Source: CAZZNQ01 sp964655775 (GTDB lineage: Bacteria; Planctomycetota; Brocadiia; SM23-32). From it: a DNA stretch of 22,734 nucleotides. The notes under the pieces are model-generated. The model searched no databases. It was not told the origin of the DNA and saw only the letters and a list, made by a program, of their open reading frames with translations. The position numbers and the translations under genes are program-made. Positions 1 through 7,199 of this stretch are shown in pieces; positions within the stretch are counted from its first letter, which is position 1, and every line of letters begins with the position of its first letter. The stretch covers positions 1 through 22,734 of the forward strand of contig CAZZNQ010000064.1 in NCBI GenBank assembly GCA_964655775.1. The letters are read 5' to 3'.

Positions 1-1272
1 CAGCAGCCTCTGCTGGATCGCAGTGATCGTCCCGCCCTCAGCGCACTCGCGTGGCGTCTCCCCGGTCTTCAGAGCGTAGGCCGCCGCCGTGCCGACCGCC
101 TGTCCCATCAGGGCGCCGGTGGCCATCACACGGGTGGAACTCATTCCCACGTGCGTGCAGGAGGCGTCGCGGCCGGCCATCCAGAGGTTGCTGACGTTCC
201 GAGAGTAGAGCGACCGGAGCGGGATTCCGTAGACGTCCGGTACCTCGCCGAAATCGGCCGGCGGCTCGGGAGACCAGAAACCTCCGGGCGGATGCCGGTC
301 CATCGGCCAGCCTCCGTAGGCCACCGTGTCGGGGAACCGCCCCCCGGTCTCAATATCGCTCTGGCCGAGAATGTGGTCGCCCATCAGCCGCCGACTCTCG
401 CGCTTGGCAGGCAGGAACTGGAGCCAGTCGAGCACCCAGTTGTCCGCGCCGTAGTCGCCGCGATTCTTCAGATGGTCCCAGATGCCCAGGACCACCTTCA
501 GCAGTTCATCGCGCACGGCTTCCGTATCGCCGATGGAGTCCCGGTCGCCGCCCAGCTCGATCCACCAGTAGCCGTACGTCAACCTGTGTGGACGGCGGTA
601 GGGGAGCTCGTCCAGGCTGTCGAAGGTGTAAGCCCACGGCGGGGGCGTGAACGGCTGTGGAGAATCAGTCTCCCTGCCGAAGAACATGCAGCTCATGCCC
701 ATCGTCTTGTTGTCGGCCTCTTCGGGGGCGAGCGACTCGCCGAACTCGTCGCGCCCCTCGCGGCCCATCCGGCACTCGGCCCCGGCGAGGGGCGCCGTCA
801 CGCCGTCGCCGGAACAATCGACGAAGAACCCCGCTGCCACCTCTATCCGCTTCTGCGTCGTCAGTTGAATCGCGCTCACGTTTCGGATCCGGCCGTCGTC
901 CACGCGGGCCGCATGCACGCTCGAGTTCAGGCAGACGCGCAGGCCCGGCTGAAAGCGCAGCGCCTCGTAGAGCACCAGGTCCCACACGGAATAGCTGCGC
1001 TGGGGATTGGCGGCCAGGTTCCTGAGCTGGAGTTCCTCGATGATGCCCGTCTCCCGGGCGTTGGGTCGGTTGCCGGACCAGCCGGCCCCGCCGATGTGGA
1101 CGCGGCACTCACTGGAGGCGTTGCCCCCGGGCACCGGACGGTCATGGATCAGCACCGTGTCCGCTCCGCAGCGCGCCGCCGCAAGCGCCGCACAGATGCC
1201 CGCCATGCCGCCGCCGATGACGCAGACGTCGGCGCACATGTCCTCTCTCGTCAGCAATGCCATCGCCTCCAT
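1..1272 (-). CDS. FAD-dependent oxidoreductase (PF12831-like), 3' end cut by window edge
   Basis: The minus strand is open from 1272 to the left edge (424 codons seen, C-terminus missing). The N-terminus has a Rossmann dinucleotide motif, VIGGGMAGICAALAAARCGA (GxGxxG at residues 20-25), then GGNASSECRVHIGGAG. Further on come FVDCSGDGVTAPLAGAE and, near the end of the visible part, NLWMAGRDASCTHVGMSSTR, the second FAD-contact region. This order is that of the PF12831 FAD-dependent oxidoreductases, which are common in polysaccharide-degrading PVC bacteria; most have no known substrate. No signal peptide is seen. The start is uncertain: ATG at 1272, ATG at 1263 (GGAGG, but only 2 nt away) and ATG at 1239 are all in frame, and an in-frame stop lies just upstream of 1272. 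The gene is divergent from the glycosyltransferase. The family is sure; the substrate is unknown. Confidence 0.85.
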   Translation of the reverse strand, partial: MEAMALLTREDMCADVCVIGGGMAGICAALAAARCGADTVLIHDRPVPGGNASSECRVHIGGAGWSGNRPNARETGIIEELQLRNLAANPQRSYSVWDLVLYEALRFQPGLRVCLNSSVHAARVDDGRIRNVSAIQLTTQKRIEVAAGFFVDCSGDGVTAPLAGAECRMGREGRDEFGESLAPEEADNKTMGMSCMFFGRETDSPQPFTPPPWAYTFDSLDELPYRRPHRLTYGYWWIELGGDRDSIGDTEAVRDELLKVVLGIWDHLKNRGDYGADNWVLDWLQFLPAKRESRRLMGDHILGQSDIETGGRFPDTVAYGGWPMDRHPPGGFWSPEPPADFGEVPDVYGIPLRSLYSRNVSNLWMAGRDASCTHVGMSSTRVMATGALMGQAVGTAAAYALKTGETPRECAEGGTITAIQQRLL

Positions 1273-1352
1273 CGTCGAGTTCCACTGCCCGGTCGGCTAC
1301 GTCACGGCTGCCCTTCGGAGCGGCCCGCCTGAATGGAAAAACCGCCGTGCGC

Positions 1353-1362
1353 ATTGTAACAT
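1353..1362. promoter_or_regulatory. Overlapping divergent -10 elements (weak candidates)
   Basis: The 10-mer ATTGTAACAT carries a minus-strand TACAAT (1353-1358, 5/6 to consensus) that would serve the FAD oxidoreductase, and a plus-strand TAACAT (1357-1362) that would serve the glycosyltransferase. For the plus strand a TGGAAA lies 17 bp upstream at 1334-1339. No good -35 is seen for the minus strand. The plus-strand start site would fall almost on the ATG at 1371. This is a pattern match only. Confidence 0.3.
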
Positions 1363-1370
1363 AGTCTCTC

Positions 1371-2516
1371 ATGGATTCGACCCACTACAGACTTTTCAGC
1401 CACGAGGATGCGCCGGCCGAGGAACCGCCCGACGTGGGCAAGGTGCTTCTGGTGGCTCCCGAGATGCAACCGCGCGGAACCTGCGAGTACACGCTCAATC
1501 TGGCCCGCGAGCTCAAACGCAGGGACGTGGACCTCAGCGTGTTCTGCTCGGAAGGGGGGATGCTGGGCGCACTGGAAGATCTTGTCGTGGATGTGCGCAC
1601 TTTCAAGCGCCTGGACCGCAGCAGCTTCTTTCCGGGTCCGCGGAGGCGATTCCTCAAGGCGGTCGAGGACTGCGCGCCGGACATCGTCCACGGCCAGAGT
1701 TTCAGCATTGCGCCGGCCCTGCGCCTCATCCGACGCAAGGACGTGCCCATGGTCCTCACCGTGCACTGGCGGCCGAGACGGGCGCGCGCTTTCCGTCGTT
1801 TCGCGCGCTCTCTTGCCGGCATCATCGCGACCACGCAGGACGTTCGCGAGGAAATAGTGAACCAGTGCCGGGTACCGCGGCAGAAGGTCAAGGTAATACA
1901 CAACGGCGTGGACCCGGAACGGCTGGAAGCGGCTGAGATGAGACCGGTGTTCAGTGGGCGGGTGCCGGTTGTGGGGTCGCTGGGACCCGTCGAAGAAATG
2001 CGCGGCCACGAGCTGTTTGTGCGGGCCGTGGCCATATTGGTGACGCGTGGCGTCAAGGCCCAGTTCGTCGTCGCCGGCAAGGGCGACAGGGTGCCGGAAC
2101 TGCGTCGCCTGATCACCGATCTGGACATCGACCGCTGGGTGACCGTATCCTCCGAGTTCGGTTCCTACACCGAGGTGCTGGACGCGCTCGACATCGTTGT
2201 GCAGAGTTCGCAGATGGACGTCTCGGGCTACAGCATCCTGGAGGCGATGGGGCACGGCCGCCCCGTGGTGGCCTTCAACACCGGCACGGCCTGCGAGATG
2301 GTGGAGGACAAGGCCACGGGCCTGCTTGTGTCCAAGGGCGACGTGCCGGCGCTGGCGGACGCCGTCCAGTACCTGCTGAGCGATACGAACGTGGCCATGC
2401 AGATGGGCGAGAAGGCCAGGGCCGCTGTCACCCGGCGGTTCAGCATCGCCGCGATCGCCTCCGAGACGCTGCGGTTCTACGGCGACGTCGTGCGCGGTCG
2501 CCGTGGCCACGAATAG
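1371..2516 (+). CDS. GT4-family glycosyltransferase (GT-B fold)
   Basis: This 381-residue protein has the two-domain GT-B layout. The N-terminal acceptor domain starts with KVLLVAPE at about residue 24, followed by a glycine-rich loop (PRGTCEYTLNLARELKRR) and PDIVHGQSF. The C-terminal donor domain has KVIHNGVDPERL at about 180, then VPVVGSLG, FVVAGKGD and the ribose/phosphate-contact segment up to GRPVVAFNTG. The length is normal for GT4. Oddity: the E-x7-E motif reads D283-x7-E291 (DVSGYSILE), so the first Glu is Asp. No signal peptide or membrane segment is visible. No Shine-Dalgarno precedes the ATG at 1371, which may be leaderless. It ends 5 nt before the pseudouridine synthase and is probably co-transcribed with it. 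No other envelope-polysaccharide gene is nearby, so donor and acceptor sugars cannot be guessed. Confidence 0.88.
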   Translation: MDSTHYRLFSHEDAPAEEPPDVGKVLLVAPEMQPRGTCEYTLNLARELKRRDVDLSVFCSEGGMLGALEDLVVDVRTFKRLDRSSFFPGPRRRFLKAVEDCAPDIVHGQSFSIAPALRLIRRKDVPMVLTVHWRPRRARAFRRFARSLAGIIATTQDVREEIVNQCRVPRQKVKVIHNGVDPERLEAAEMRPVFSGRVPVVGSLGPVEEMRGHELFVRAVAILVTRGVKAQFVVAGKGDRVPELRRLITDLDIDRWVTVSSEFGSYTEVLDALDIVVQSSQMDVSGYSILEAMGHGRPVVAFNTGTACEMVEDKATGLLVSKGDVPALADAVQYLLSDTNVAMQMGEKARAAVTRRFSIAAIASETLRFYGDVVRGRRGHE

Positions 2517-2521
2517 CCGAG

Positions 2522-3559
2522 TTGAGAAGAGTGGAGAACGCCGACTTGCCGGACGCATACGACGACGAAATCGAGGTCAAGGAGTTCGAATTCGACGTAG
2601 GCGGCGGAAACGAGGGGCGCCGCCTGGACGCCTACATGGCCGCCCGTTTCGCCGATTACTCGCGCACCTTCATAAAGGCCCTGATCCAGGAGGGGATGGT
2701 CACCGTCAACGGCCGACAGATCAAGCCTTCGTACACCACGTCCCGCGGGGACCACGTGCATGCGCGGGTGCCGATGCGGCGCCAGGACGAGGTGCCTCCC
2801 GAAGACATTCCGCTGGACATCATCTACGAGGACGAGTGGCTGGTGGTGGTGAACAAGCCGGCCGACCTGGTCGTCCATCCCTCGCGCGGACACCAGACGG
2901 GCACGCTTGTGAACGCCCTTGTTCACCGATTCCAGAAACTGAGCGGCGTCTACGGCAACCTGCGGCCCGGCATCGTCCACCGGCTGGACCGCGACACCAC
3001 CGGGGCGATCCTGGTGATAAAGGACGATTCGGTGCACGAGGACATCGCACGCCAGTTCGAGGAGCGCGACGTTCGCAAGGAATACGTCGCCGTCTGCGAG
3101 GGCTGTTTTCAGCTCGACAGCGACCTGATCGACGCACCGATCGGCCACGACCGGCGAACGCACGACCGCATGATGGTCCGCTCACGGGGAGGGAAGCCGG
3201 CCCGCACGGTCTACAAGGTAGAGGAAAGGCTGGGCGCGTACACGCTGGTGCGCTGCTTCCCCCGCAGCGGCCGAACGCACCAGATACGCGTCCACATGCA
3301 GTACATCGGGCACCCCATCGTGGCCGATGCGCTCTACAGCCACCGCGACGCGTTCTATGAATCGGAACTGCGGGGTGAGGAGCAGCGTCCCGACGAGGAA
3401 CCGGTGATTGCGCGACATGCCCTGCACGCCCGGCGCATCACGATTCACCATCCGGTCAAGAACGAGGACGTCACATTCGAGGCGCCGATCCCCGAGGACA
3501 TGGCGCGACTGATCGACGTGCTGAGGGGCTACGCGGAGGAAGGCGGCCGGCGTCAGTAG
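2522..3559 (+). CDS. rluD: RluA-family 23S rRNA pseudouridine synthase (RluD-like)
   Basis: The enzyme converts uridines in structured RNA to pseudouridine; RluD acts on helix 69 of 23S rRNA. An N-terminal S4 RNA-binding domain (about residues 30-80, GRRLDAYMAARF through VTVNGRQIKPS) is followed by the catalytic domain. The family motif is HRLDRDTTG with the catalytic aspartate at residue 156; later come RTVYKVEE and the conserved FPRSGRTHQIRVHMQYIGHP. The length of 345 aa is typical. The start is uncertain: the first in-frame start is TTG at 2522, and GTG at 2531 follows an AGAAGA stretch. Neither has a clear ribosome site, and translational coupling to the glycosyltransferase 5 nt upstream is likely. 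The last 7 bp overlap the end of the convergent DUF151 gene. RluD versus another RluA paralogue cannot be decided from this sequence alone. Confidence 0.92.
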   Translation: MRRVENADLPDAYDDEIEVKEFEFDVGGGNEGRRLDAYMAARFADYSRTFIKALIQEGMVTVNGRQIKPSYTTSRGDHVHARVPMRRQDEVPPEDIPLDIIYEDEWLVVVNKPADLVVHPSRGHQTGTLVNALVHRFQKLSGVYGNLRPGIVHRLDRDTTGAILVIKDDSVHEDIARQFEERDVRKEYVAVCEGCFQLDSDLIDAPIGHDRRTHDRMMVRSRGGKPARTVYKVEERLGAYTLVRCFPRSGRTHQIRVHMQYIGHPIVADALYSHRDAFYESELRGEEQRPDEEPVIARHALHARRITIHHPVKNEDVTFEAPIPEDMARLIDVLRGYAEEGGRRQ

Positions 3560-3957
3560 TCGCGGGCGCCTTCATTCAGGACATCTTCCTCGACGAACAC
3601 GGGCGCGTCGCACTGCGTCGCCAGGGCCATCGCGTCGCTCGGACGACAGTCCACGTCGAACGCCTCGCCGTCTCTGTTCAGGTGCAGGCGCGCGTAGTAG
3701 ATGCCGTCCTGAAGGTCGTTTACGACTATCTTGACTATGGAGACGCCCAGGGCTTTCAGCGTGTTGATGAACAACTCGTGCGTCAGCGGGCGCATGGGCT
3801 GTTGATTGTGGACGGCTCGATGTATGGCGAAGACCTCGAACATGCCGATCACGATCGGCATCTTGCGCTCGCCGTTCTTCTCCTTGAGTATGACGACCTG
3901 GCGCTCCTGTGTCTCGCTCATCACGACTCGGGCGAGTTCGCATTCAACTGCGGGCAT
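3553..3957 (-). CDS. Bifunctional nuclease family protein (DUF151/BFN domain)
   Basis: This protein of 134 residues from the ATG at 3957 is essentially one DUF151 domain. It begins MPAVECELARVVMSETQ, continues with VVILKEKNGERKMPIVIGMF and AIHRAVHNQQPMRPLTHELF, and ends with the conserved DCRPSDAMALATQCDAPVFV. Members of this family have been called bifunctional (DNase/RNase) nucleases on the basis of plant and Thermotoga proteins; the bacterial role is poorly known. The C-terminal UVR motif found in longer homologues is absent. The start is chosen because the domain begins there and a GGAG lies 9 nt upstream; in-frame ATGs at 3975 and GTG/ATG near 3999 are alternatives. It is transcribed alone from a strong candidate promoter at 4010-4038 and converges on the pseudouridine synthase gene, overlapping it by 7 bp. 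Confidence 0.9.
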   Translation of the reverse strand: MPAVECELARVVMSETQERQVVILKEKNGERKMPIVIGMFEVFAIHRAVHNQQPMRPLTHELFINTLKALGVSIVKIVVNDLQDGIYYARLHLNRDGEAFDVDCRPSDAMALATQCDAPVFVEEDVLNEGARDY

Positions 3958-4009
3958 GTTTCCGGTCTCCAGCATTCTCCCCGGTACCGTCGGCACCATG
4001 TATTACCGC

Positions 4010-4038
4010 ATTCTAAACGCGGTCTGCGGCCCCGTCAA
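4010..4038 (-). promoter_or_regulatory. Sigma-70-type promoter for the DUF151 gene
   Basis: On the minus strand TTGACG (4033-4038) and TAGAAT (4010-4015) are 17 bp apart, each 5/6 to consensus. Transcription would start near 4003, giving a leader of about 45 nt before the ATG at 3957. Confidence 0.65.
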
Positions 4039-4056
4039 TCCGCGCGCCCCATCATG

Positions 4057-4085
4057 TTGACGCCGAACGCTTCATGGTTTACAAA
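4057..4085 (+). promoter_or_regulatory. Sigma-70-type promoter for the EamA transporter gene
   Basis: TTGACG (4057-4062) and TACAAA (4080-4085) are 17 bp apart. Transcription would start near 4092, about 48 nt before the ATG at 4140. It lies back to back with the DUF151 promoter, with 18 bp between the two -35 boxes. Confidence 0.5.
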
Positions 4086-4139
4086 TGTGGTCGCCCTGTC
4101 CCGTCCGCTCCGGGCTGAGTACTCCAGTGGAGGAGGCCG

Positions 4140-5054
4140 ATGTCTCGCGCTCCCCTTACAGGTTCGCTTCTGGCCGGTGGCGCCGCGCTCATGTACGGCC
4201 CCTACCTCCGGCTGTTCCAGAACCTGCACGCACAGGGAGTTCCCGGCCTGGCGATAGTGTTCCACAGCCTGTTCTGGCCCGCACTGGTGGGAATGCTGCT
4301 CCTGTTCCTGAGCGGCCGCACGGGTGAGCTGAAGGCGTTCGACCGCCAGCAGACGTACATCATCGTGCTGGCGGCCGCGGGCGGCTACGGCTTCTGGCTG
4401 TTGCAGGCCCAGGCTGCGGTCCGGATGGACGCTTCGAGCCTTCGACTGATGGTGGCCGCTGCGCCGCTGATGGTTGCAGTTCTAAGCATGATGGGCCGGG
4501 AGGGGGCCTCCGGATGGTCGTGGGTGGGGCTCGTGATGGGATTCGTCGGGTGCATACTGATCCTCAAGGCCACGCCCGCTGCGGCCGAGTACGGCGGACG
4601 GGGAGCGGCGCTGGCCCTCGCGGCGGCGGTCTGCTGGGCGATCTTCACGGTGATGGCGAGGCCGATAATGCTGGAAGAGAAGGCGCTGCCGATCGTGACC
4701 CTCGTCGTCGGCATCGGGGCGGTCAGCATGCTCGTCACCTGCGTGAGCATGGGGCAGAGCGTGTTCCGCATCAGCTTCGAGCAGATTAGTTCGGTGCTGG
4801 TCGGCAGCCTAATCTGCGTGGGGCTTATGACCGGGTTCTGGCTGATGGCTTTGAGCGCGCAGAAGGCTGTGCGCGTCGCGCCGCTTTGGTACCTGGCACC
4901 GTTCCTCATCATCGTCTGGGCGTACAGAGACGGAACAGCGGTGAACTTCTGGTGGTTCGTCGGCGGTGCCGTGCTCGTGTTTCTGGGGATCTGCGCGGCC
5001 CTTTCGACTAGGTCGCGGCAGGCAGTCAGCATGGGCGACATCCTGCGCGGCTGA
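4140..5054 (+). CDS. DMT superfamily transporter, EamA domains
   Basis: This 304-residue integral membrane protein has about ten hydrophobic segments arranged as two EamA halves. The first half spans LLAGGAALMYGPYLRLF to the segment ending CILILKATPAAAE; the second runs from GRGAALALAAAVCWAIFTVM to FVGGAVLVFLGICAAL. It sits in the inner membrane and is expected to export or import a small metabolite; family members carry amino acids, nucleotides, sugars or drugs, and nothing here shows which. The start is well supported: GGAGGAGG lies just upstream of the ATG. The C-terminal tail (TRSRQAVSMGDILRG) is cytoplasmic by the positive-inside rule. The gene is monocistronic, ending 11 bp from the convergent M14 peptidase gene. 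No terminator is visible in that gap. Confidence 0.88.
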   Translation: MSRAPLTGSLLAGGAALMYGPYLRLFQNLHAQGVPGLAIVFHSLFWPALVGMLLLFLSGRTGELKAFDRQQTYIIVLAAAGGYGFWLLQAQAAVRMDASSLRLMVAAAPLMVAVLSMMGREGASGWSWVGLVMGFVGCILILKATPAAAEYGGRGAALALAAAVCWAIFTVMARPIMLEEKALPIVTLVVGIGAVSMLVTCVSMGQSVFRISFEQISSVLVGSLICVGLMTGFWLMALSAQKAVRVAPLWYLAPFLIIVWAYRDGTAVNFWWFVGGAVLVFLGICAALSTRSRQAVSMGDILRG

Positions 5055-5065
5055 GGTGATCGTGG

Positions 5066-6226
5066 TCAGCGGTCCAGCAGCCAACGCGCGATCGCCTGCG
5101 CCAACCGACGTCCCACGTCACGGTAGCCGGCGGTGTCCAACCACGCGCCCTCGGTCAGCCCCTGGTAAGCGGTCTCGATGGAGACGGCCGGTGTCTCGTC
5201 CAGGAAGTCCCAAGCCCAGTTGCCAACCGTGTCGGTCGTGCCCCAGCGGCTCGGGTAGTCGGGGATGCGCTGCAGTCGGGCGGAGTCGATCTCGGCCATT
5301 GCATTCGCCAGATGCGGGAGAAGCGTGGCCTGGGCCTCGCGCTGGGCCGGCGGGCGGCCGTCCCGGGCCAGGAACTGGTAGAGGCCGTTCTCGGCCCCGC
5401 CCGGGCCGTGCAGATCGAGCACCGTGCGCGTTTCGAAGCGCGCGGCGAACCGGCGCATGTCCTGCTGGAGAGTGAGGACCTCCGGCCGCATGGGCATTCG
5501 GCACCAGGCTCGGTTGAAGTCCCACGGCAGGGCGTCCTTACCGTAGTTGCCCTCTATCACACCGTCCAGATCCACAAAGGGAACGACCCACCACTCGATC
5601 CGGCGCAAGGCGTCGTCGGGCGACGCCTCGGCCACGGCCCGGATCAGTCCGTCCAGCACCCACGAACCCGGTGTTTCGCCGGCGTGCTGCCTGGCTATCA
5701 CGTAGGCGCCGGGAACGTCCTCGCCGGATGCGGACGACGCATCGAGCCGCGACACCGGCCTGCCCTCACCGCTCAGACCCATCACGGCCCTGTTCCATAC
5801 GTCGGGTATCTCCGCCAGCGTGAGATCGAGGTCGGCGGGAGCATAGGGATAGCAGAAGGCGACGTCGACGGATTCACAGCCGGAGGGCGTGCCGAACTCC
5901 AGCGACGGTCCGCCCAGCCTGCCTTGCACTACGCTCGTGTCCGCCACGCGCGTCCACCCCCGACCGTCCAGGCGCATCACGGGGCGAACCCGGCACAGGT
6001 CGGTCTCCGTGGAGATGCCCAGGCAGCCGGACGCGTTCGCCCATAGGAACCGCACGGGTCGCCCGCCGGCGTTCTCGCAATGCACGTGGAACCAGAGCGG
6101 CTGGGGGCTCGTCCTCGGCTCGCTCATGAACTCGACGGTCCAGCCGTCCTCCCTACGGTCCACGTGAGTGACAACTCCGTTGCCGGAGACACGGGCCGGT
6201 ACGGCGATCAGTCCTCTTGCGGCCAC
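5066..6226 (-). CDS. M14-family zinc carboxypeptidase, cytosolic-carboxypeptidase-like
   Basis: A 386-residue protein. Residues 1 to about 140 form a beta-rich N-terminal domain like that preceding the catalytic domain in cytosolic carboxypeptidases (M14 subfamily D). The peptidase domain has zinc ligands H181 and E184 (ARQHAGETPGSW) and H273 (VLDLHGPGG), substrate-binding N238-R239 (WDFNRAW) and a catalytic Glu at 351 (VSIETAYQ). Two positions differ from the usual pattern: the NPDG turn is DLDG, and GNYR is GNYGK, so the arginine that helps hold the oxyanion is replaced by glycine followed by lysine. No signal peptide is seen, so it is probably cytoplasmic. Its substrate (peptide, glutamylated protein or cell-wall peptide) is not shown. 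The start is GTG at 6226 with GGGAGG 8 nt upstream, and a good promoter overlaps the end of nfo. Confidence 0.83.
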   Translation of the reverse strand: MAARGLIAVPARVSGNGVVTHVDRREDGWTVEFMSEPRTSPQPLWFHVHCENAGGRPVRFLWANASGCLGISTETDLCRVRPVMRLDGRGWTRVADTSVVQGRLGGPSLEFGTPSGCESVDVAFCYPYAPADLDLTLAEIPDVWNRAVMGLSGEGRPVSRLDASSASGEDVPGAYVIARQHAGETPGSWVLDGLIRAVAEASPDDALRRIEWWVVPFVDLDGVIEGNYGKDALPWDFNRAWCRMPMRPEVLTLQQDMRRFAARFETRTVLDLHGPGGAENGLYQFLARDGRPPAQREAQATLLPHLANAMAEIDSARLQRIPDYPSRWGTTDTVGNWAWDFLDETPAVSIETAYQGLTEGAWLDTAGYRDVGRRLAQAIARWLLDR

Positions 6227-6271
6227 GTTAGCATCCTCCCGTCGGTTCAGGGCACCGAGGAACCGGGGGCG

Positions 6272-6300
6272 ATGATACGCCGCGGCGGGGCGGCGTTCAA
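6272..6300 (-). promoter_or_regulatory. Sigma-70-type promoter for the M14 peptidase gene
   Basis: On the minus strand TTGAAC (6295-6300) and TATCAT (6272-6277) are 17 bp apart, each 5/6 to consensus. The -35 box overlaps the stop codon of nfo. The start site would be near 6265, about 39 nt before the GTG. Confidence 0.55.
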
Positions 6301-7169
6301 TCGTCCAGAAGCTTAAGAACCGCGCCTAGGTTGCGCCGGTCGACCTCGACCGACTCCCACGGCGTTTCGAGGATAAGGGGAAGGCCGCCGAAGGCGGGGT
6401 GGCGCAGCAGATTGCCGAGTCCGTCCCGGCCGATGGCGCCCCGGCCGATGTGCTCGTGGCGGTCACGCCGACTGCCGGCGGGATCGCGGGCGTCATTCAC
6501 GTGCAGCAGCCGCAGTTTGCTCAGGCCGACCGCTGCTTTCACGTCGGCCGCGAGGCGCTCCACCTCCTCCGCGTCGTGGAAGTCGTAGCCGGCCGCGAAG
6601 GCATGGCAACTGTCAATCGCGACCCCGGTCTCCAGGTGCGGGGCGTCGTCTCGCAATGCATCCAGGACGCGCGCCGTCGCCTGCCACGAGCCGCCCGGAC
6701 CGTGTGCGGAGGCGGTGTTCTCCAAGAGCAGGCAAGGAGGTTTCCGCAGTCCATCGGCCGCCGCCGCGAGCGTGGTTGCCGAGTGGTTCGCGGTCCACTC
6801 GAGGGGGCGGTTCTTGTTGCTGCCGGGGTGCAGCACGTAGAAGTCGGCCCCGAGTTGGGCCGCCAGTTCCAACTCCTTGCGCAGCCGGCCCCGGCCCTTT
6901 CGGCGGATCTCGGCGCTCTCCGAGCAGGGATTGATAAGGTAACAGGCGTGGACGACGAGAGGGGAGAGGGCTGCCCGCTTGCGTTCGCGCCGGAAGGCGT
7001 CGAGTTCTTCCGGGTCGCGCGGCGGCATGCTCCACGCCCTTGGGCTGCCGCAGAATACCTGGAAGGCGGTGCAACCGCGCTCCTGCGCGCGCTGAACGGC
7101 CTTGGGCAGACCGCCCGCGATGGAGACGTGGAAACCTATACGGGCGGGTGCTGGGTCTTTCGCGGCCAT
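6297..7169 (-). CDS. nfo: Endonuclease IV (deoxyribonuclease IV)
   Basis: This AP endonuclease cuts 5' of abasic sites in base-excision repair and is a TIM barrel with three metal ions. All nine metal ligands of the family can be found in order: H in VVHACYLINP, H in YVLHPGSNKN, E in LLLENTASAHG, D and H in AIDSCHAFAAGYD, H in LLHVNDA, D and H in RRDRHEHIGRG, and E in LILETPWE. The length, 290 aa, is normal. The protein starts directly with the barrel (RIGFHVSIAGGLPKAV) after a short tail. The ATG at 7169 has GGTGAG upstream. It lies 30 bp downstream of the acyl-CoA dehydrogenase gene, in the same direction, and is probably the last gene of the etfB-etfA-dehydrogenase operon. That pairing with electron-transfer genes has no obvious functional logic. 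Confidence 0.95.
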   Translation of the reverse strand: MAAKDPAPARIGFHVSIAGGLPKAVQRAQERGCTAFQVFCGSPRAWSMPPRDPEELDAFRRERKRAALSPLVVHACYLINPCSESAEIRRKGRGRLRKELELAAQLGADFYVLHPGSNKNRPLEWTANHSATTLAAAADGLRKPPCLLLENTASAHGPGGSWQATARVLDALRDDAPHLETGVAIDSCHAFAAGYDFHDAEEVERLAADVKAAVGLSKLRLLHVNDARDPAGSRRDRHEHIGRGAIGRDGLGNLLRHPAFGGLPLILETPWESVEVDRRNLGAVLKLLDD

Positions 7170-7199
7170 GCGCTCACCGGGATGCGGCTGCCGACGGCG

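Noticed and set aside
151..1332. 393-codon plus-strand frame at the left end
   Set aside because: The minus strand encodes a clear FAD oxidoreductase that runs off the window edge. The plus frame has no motifs.
1302..2558. 418-codon minus-strand frame opposite the glycosyltransferase
   Set aside because: Antisense to a GT4 gene; histidine- and arginine-rich composition typical of a shadow frame.
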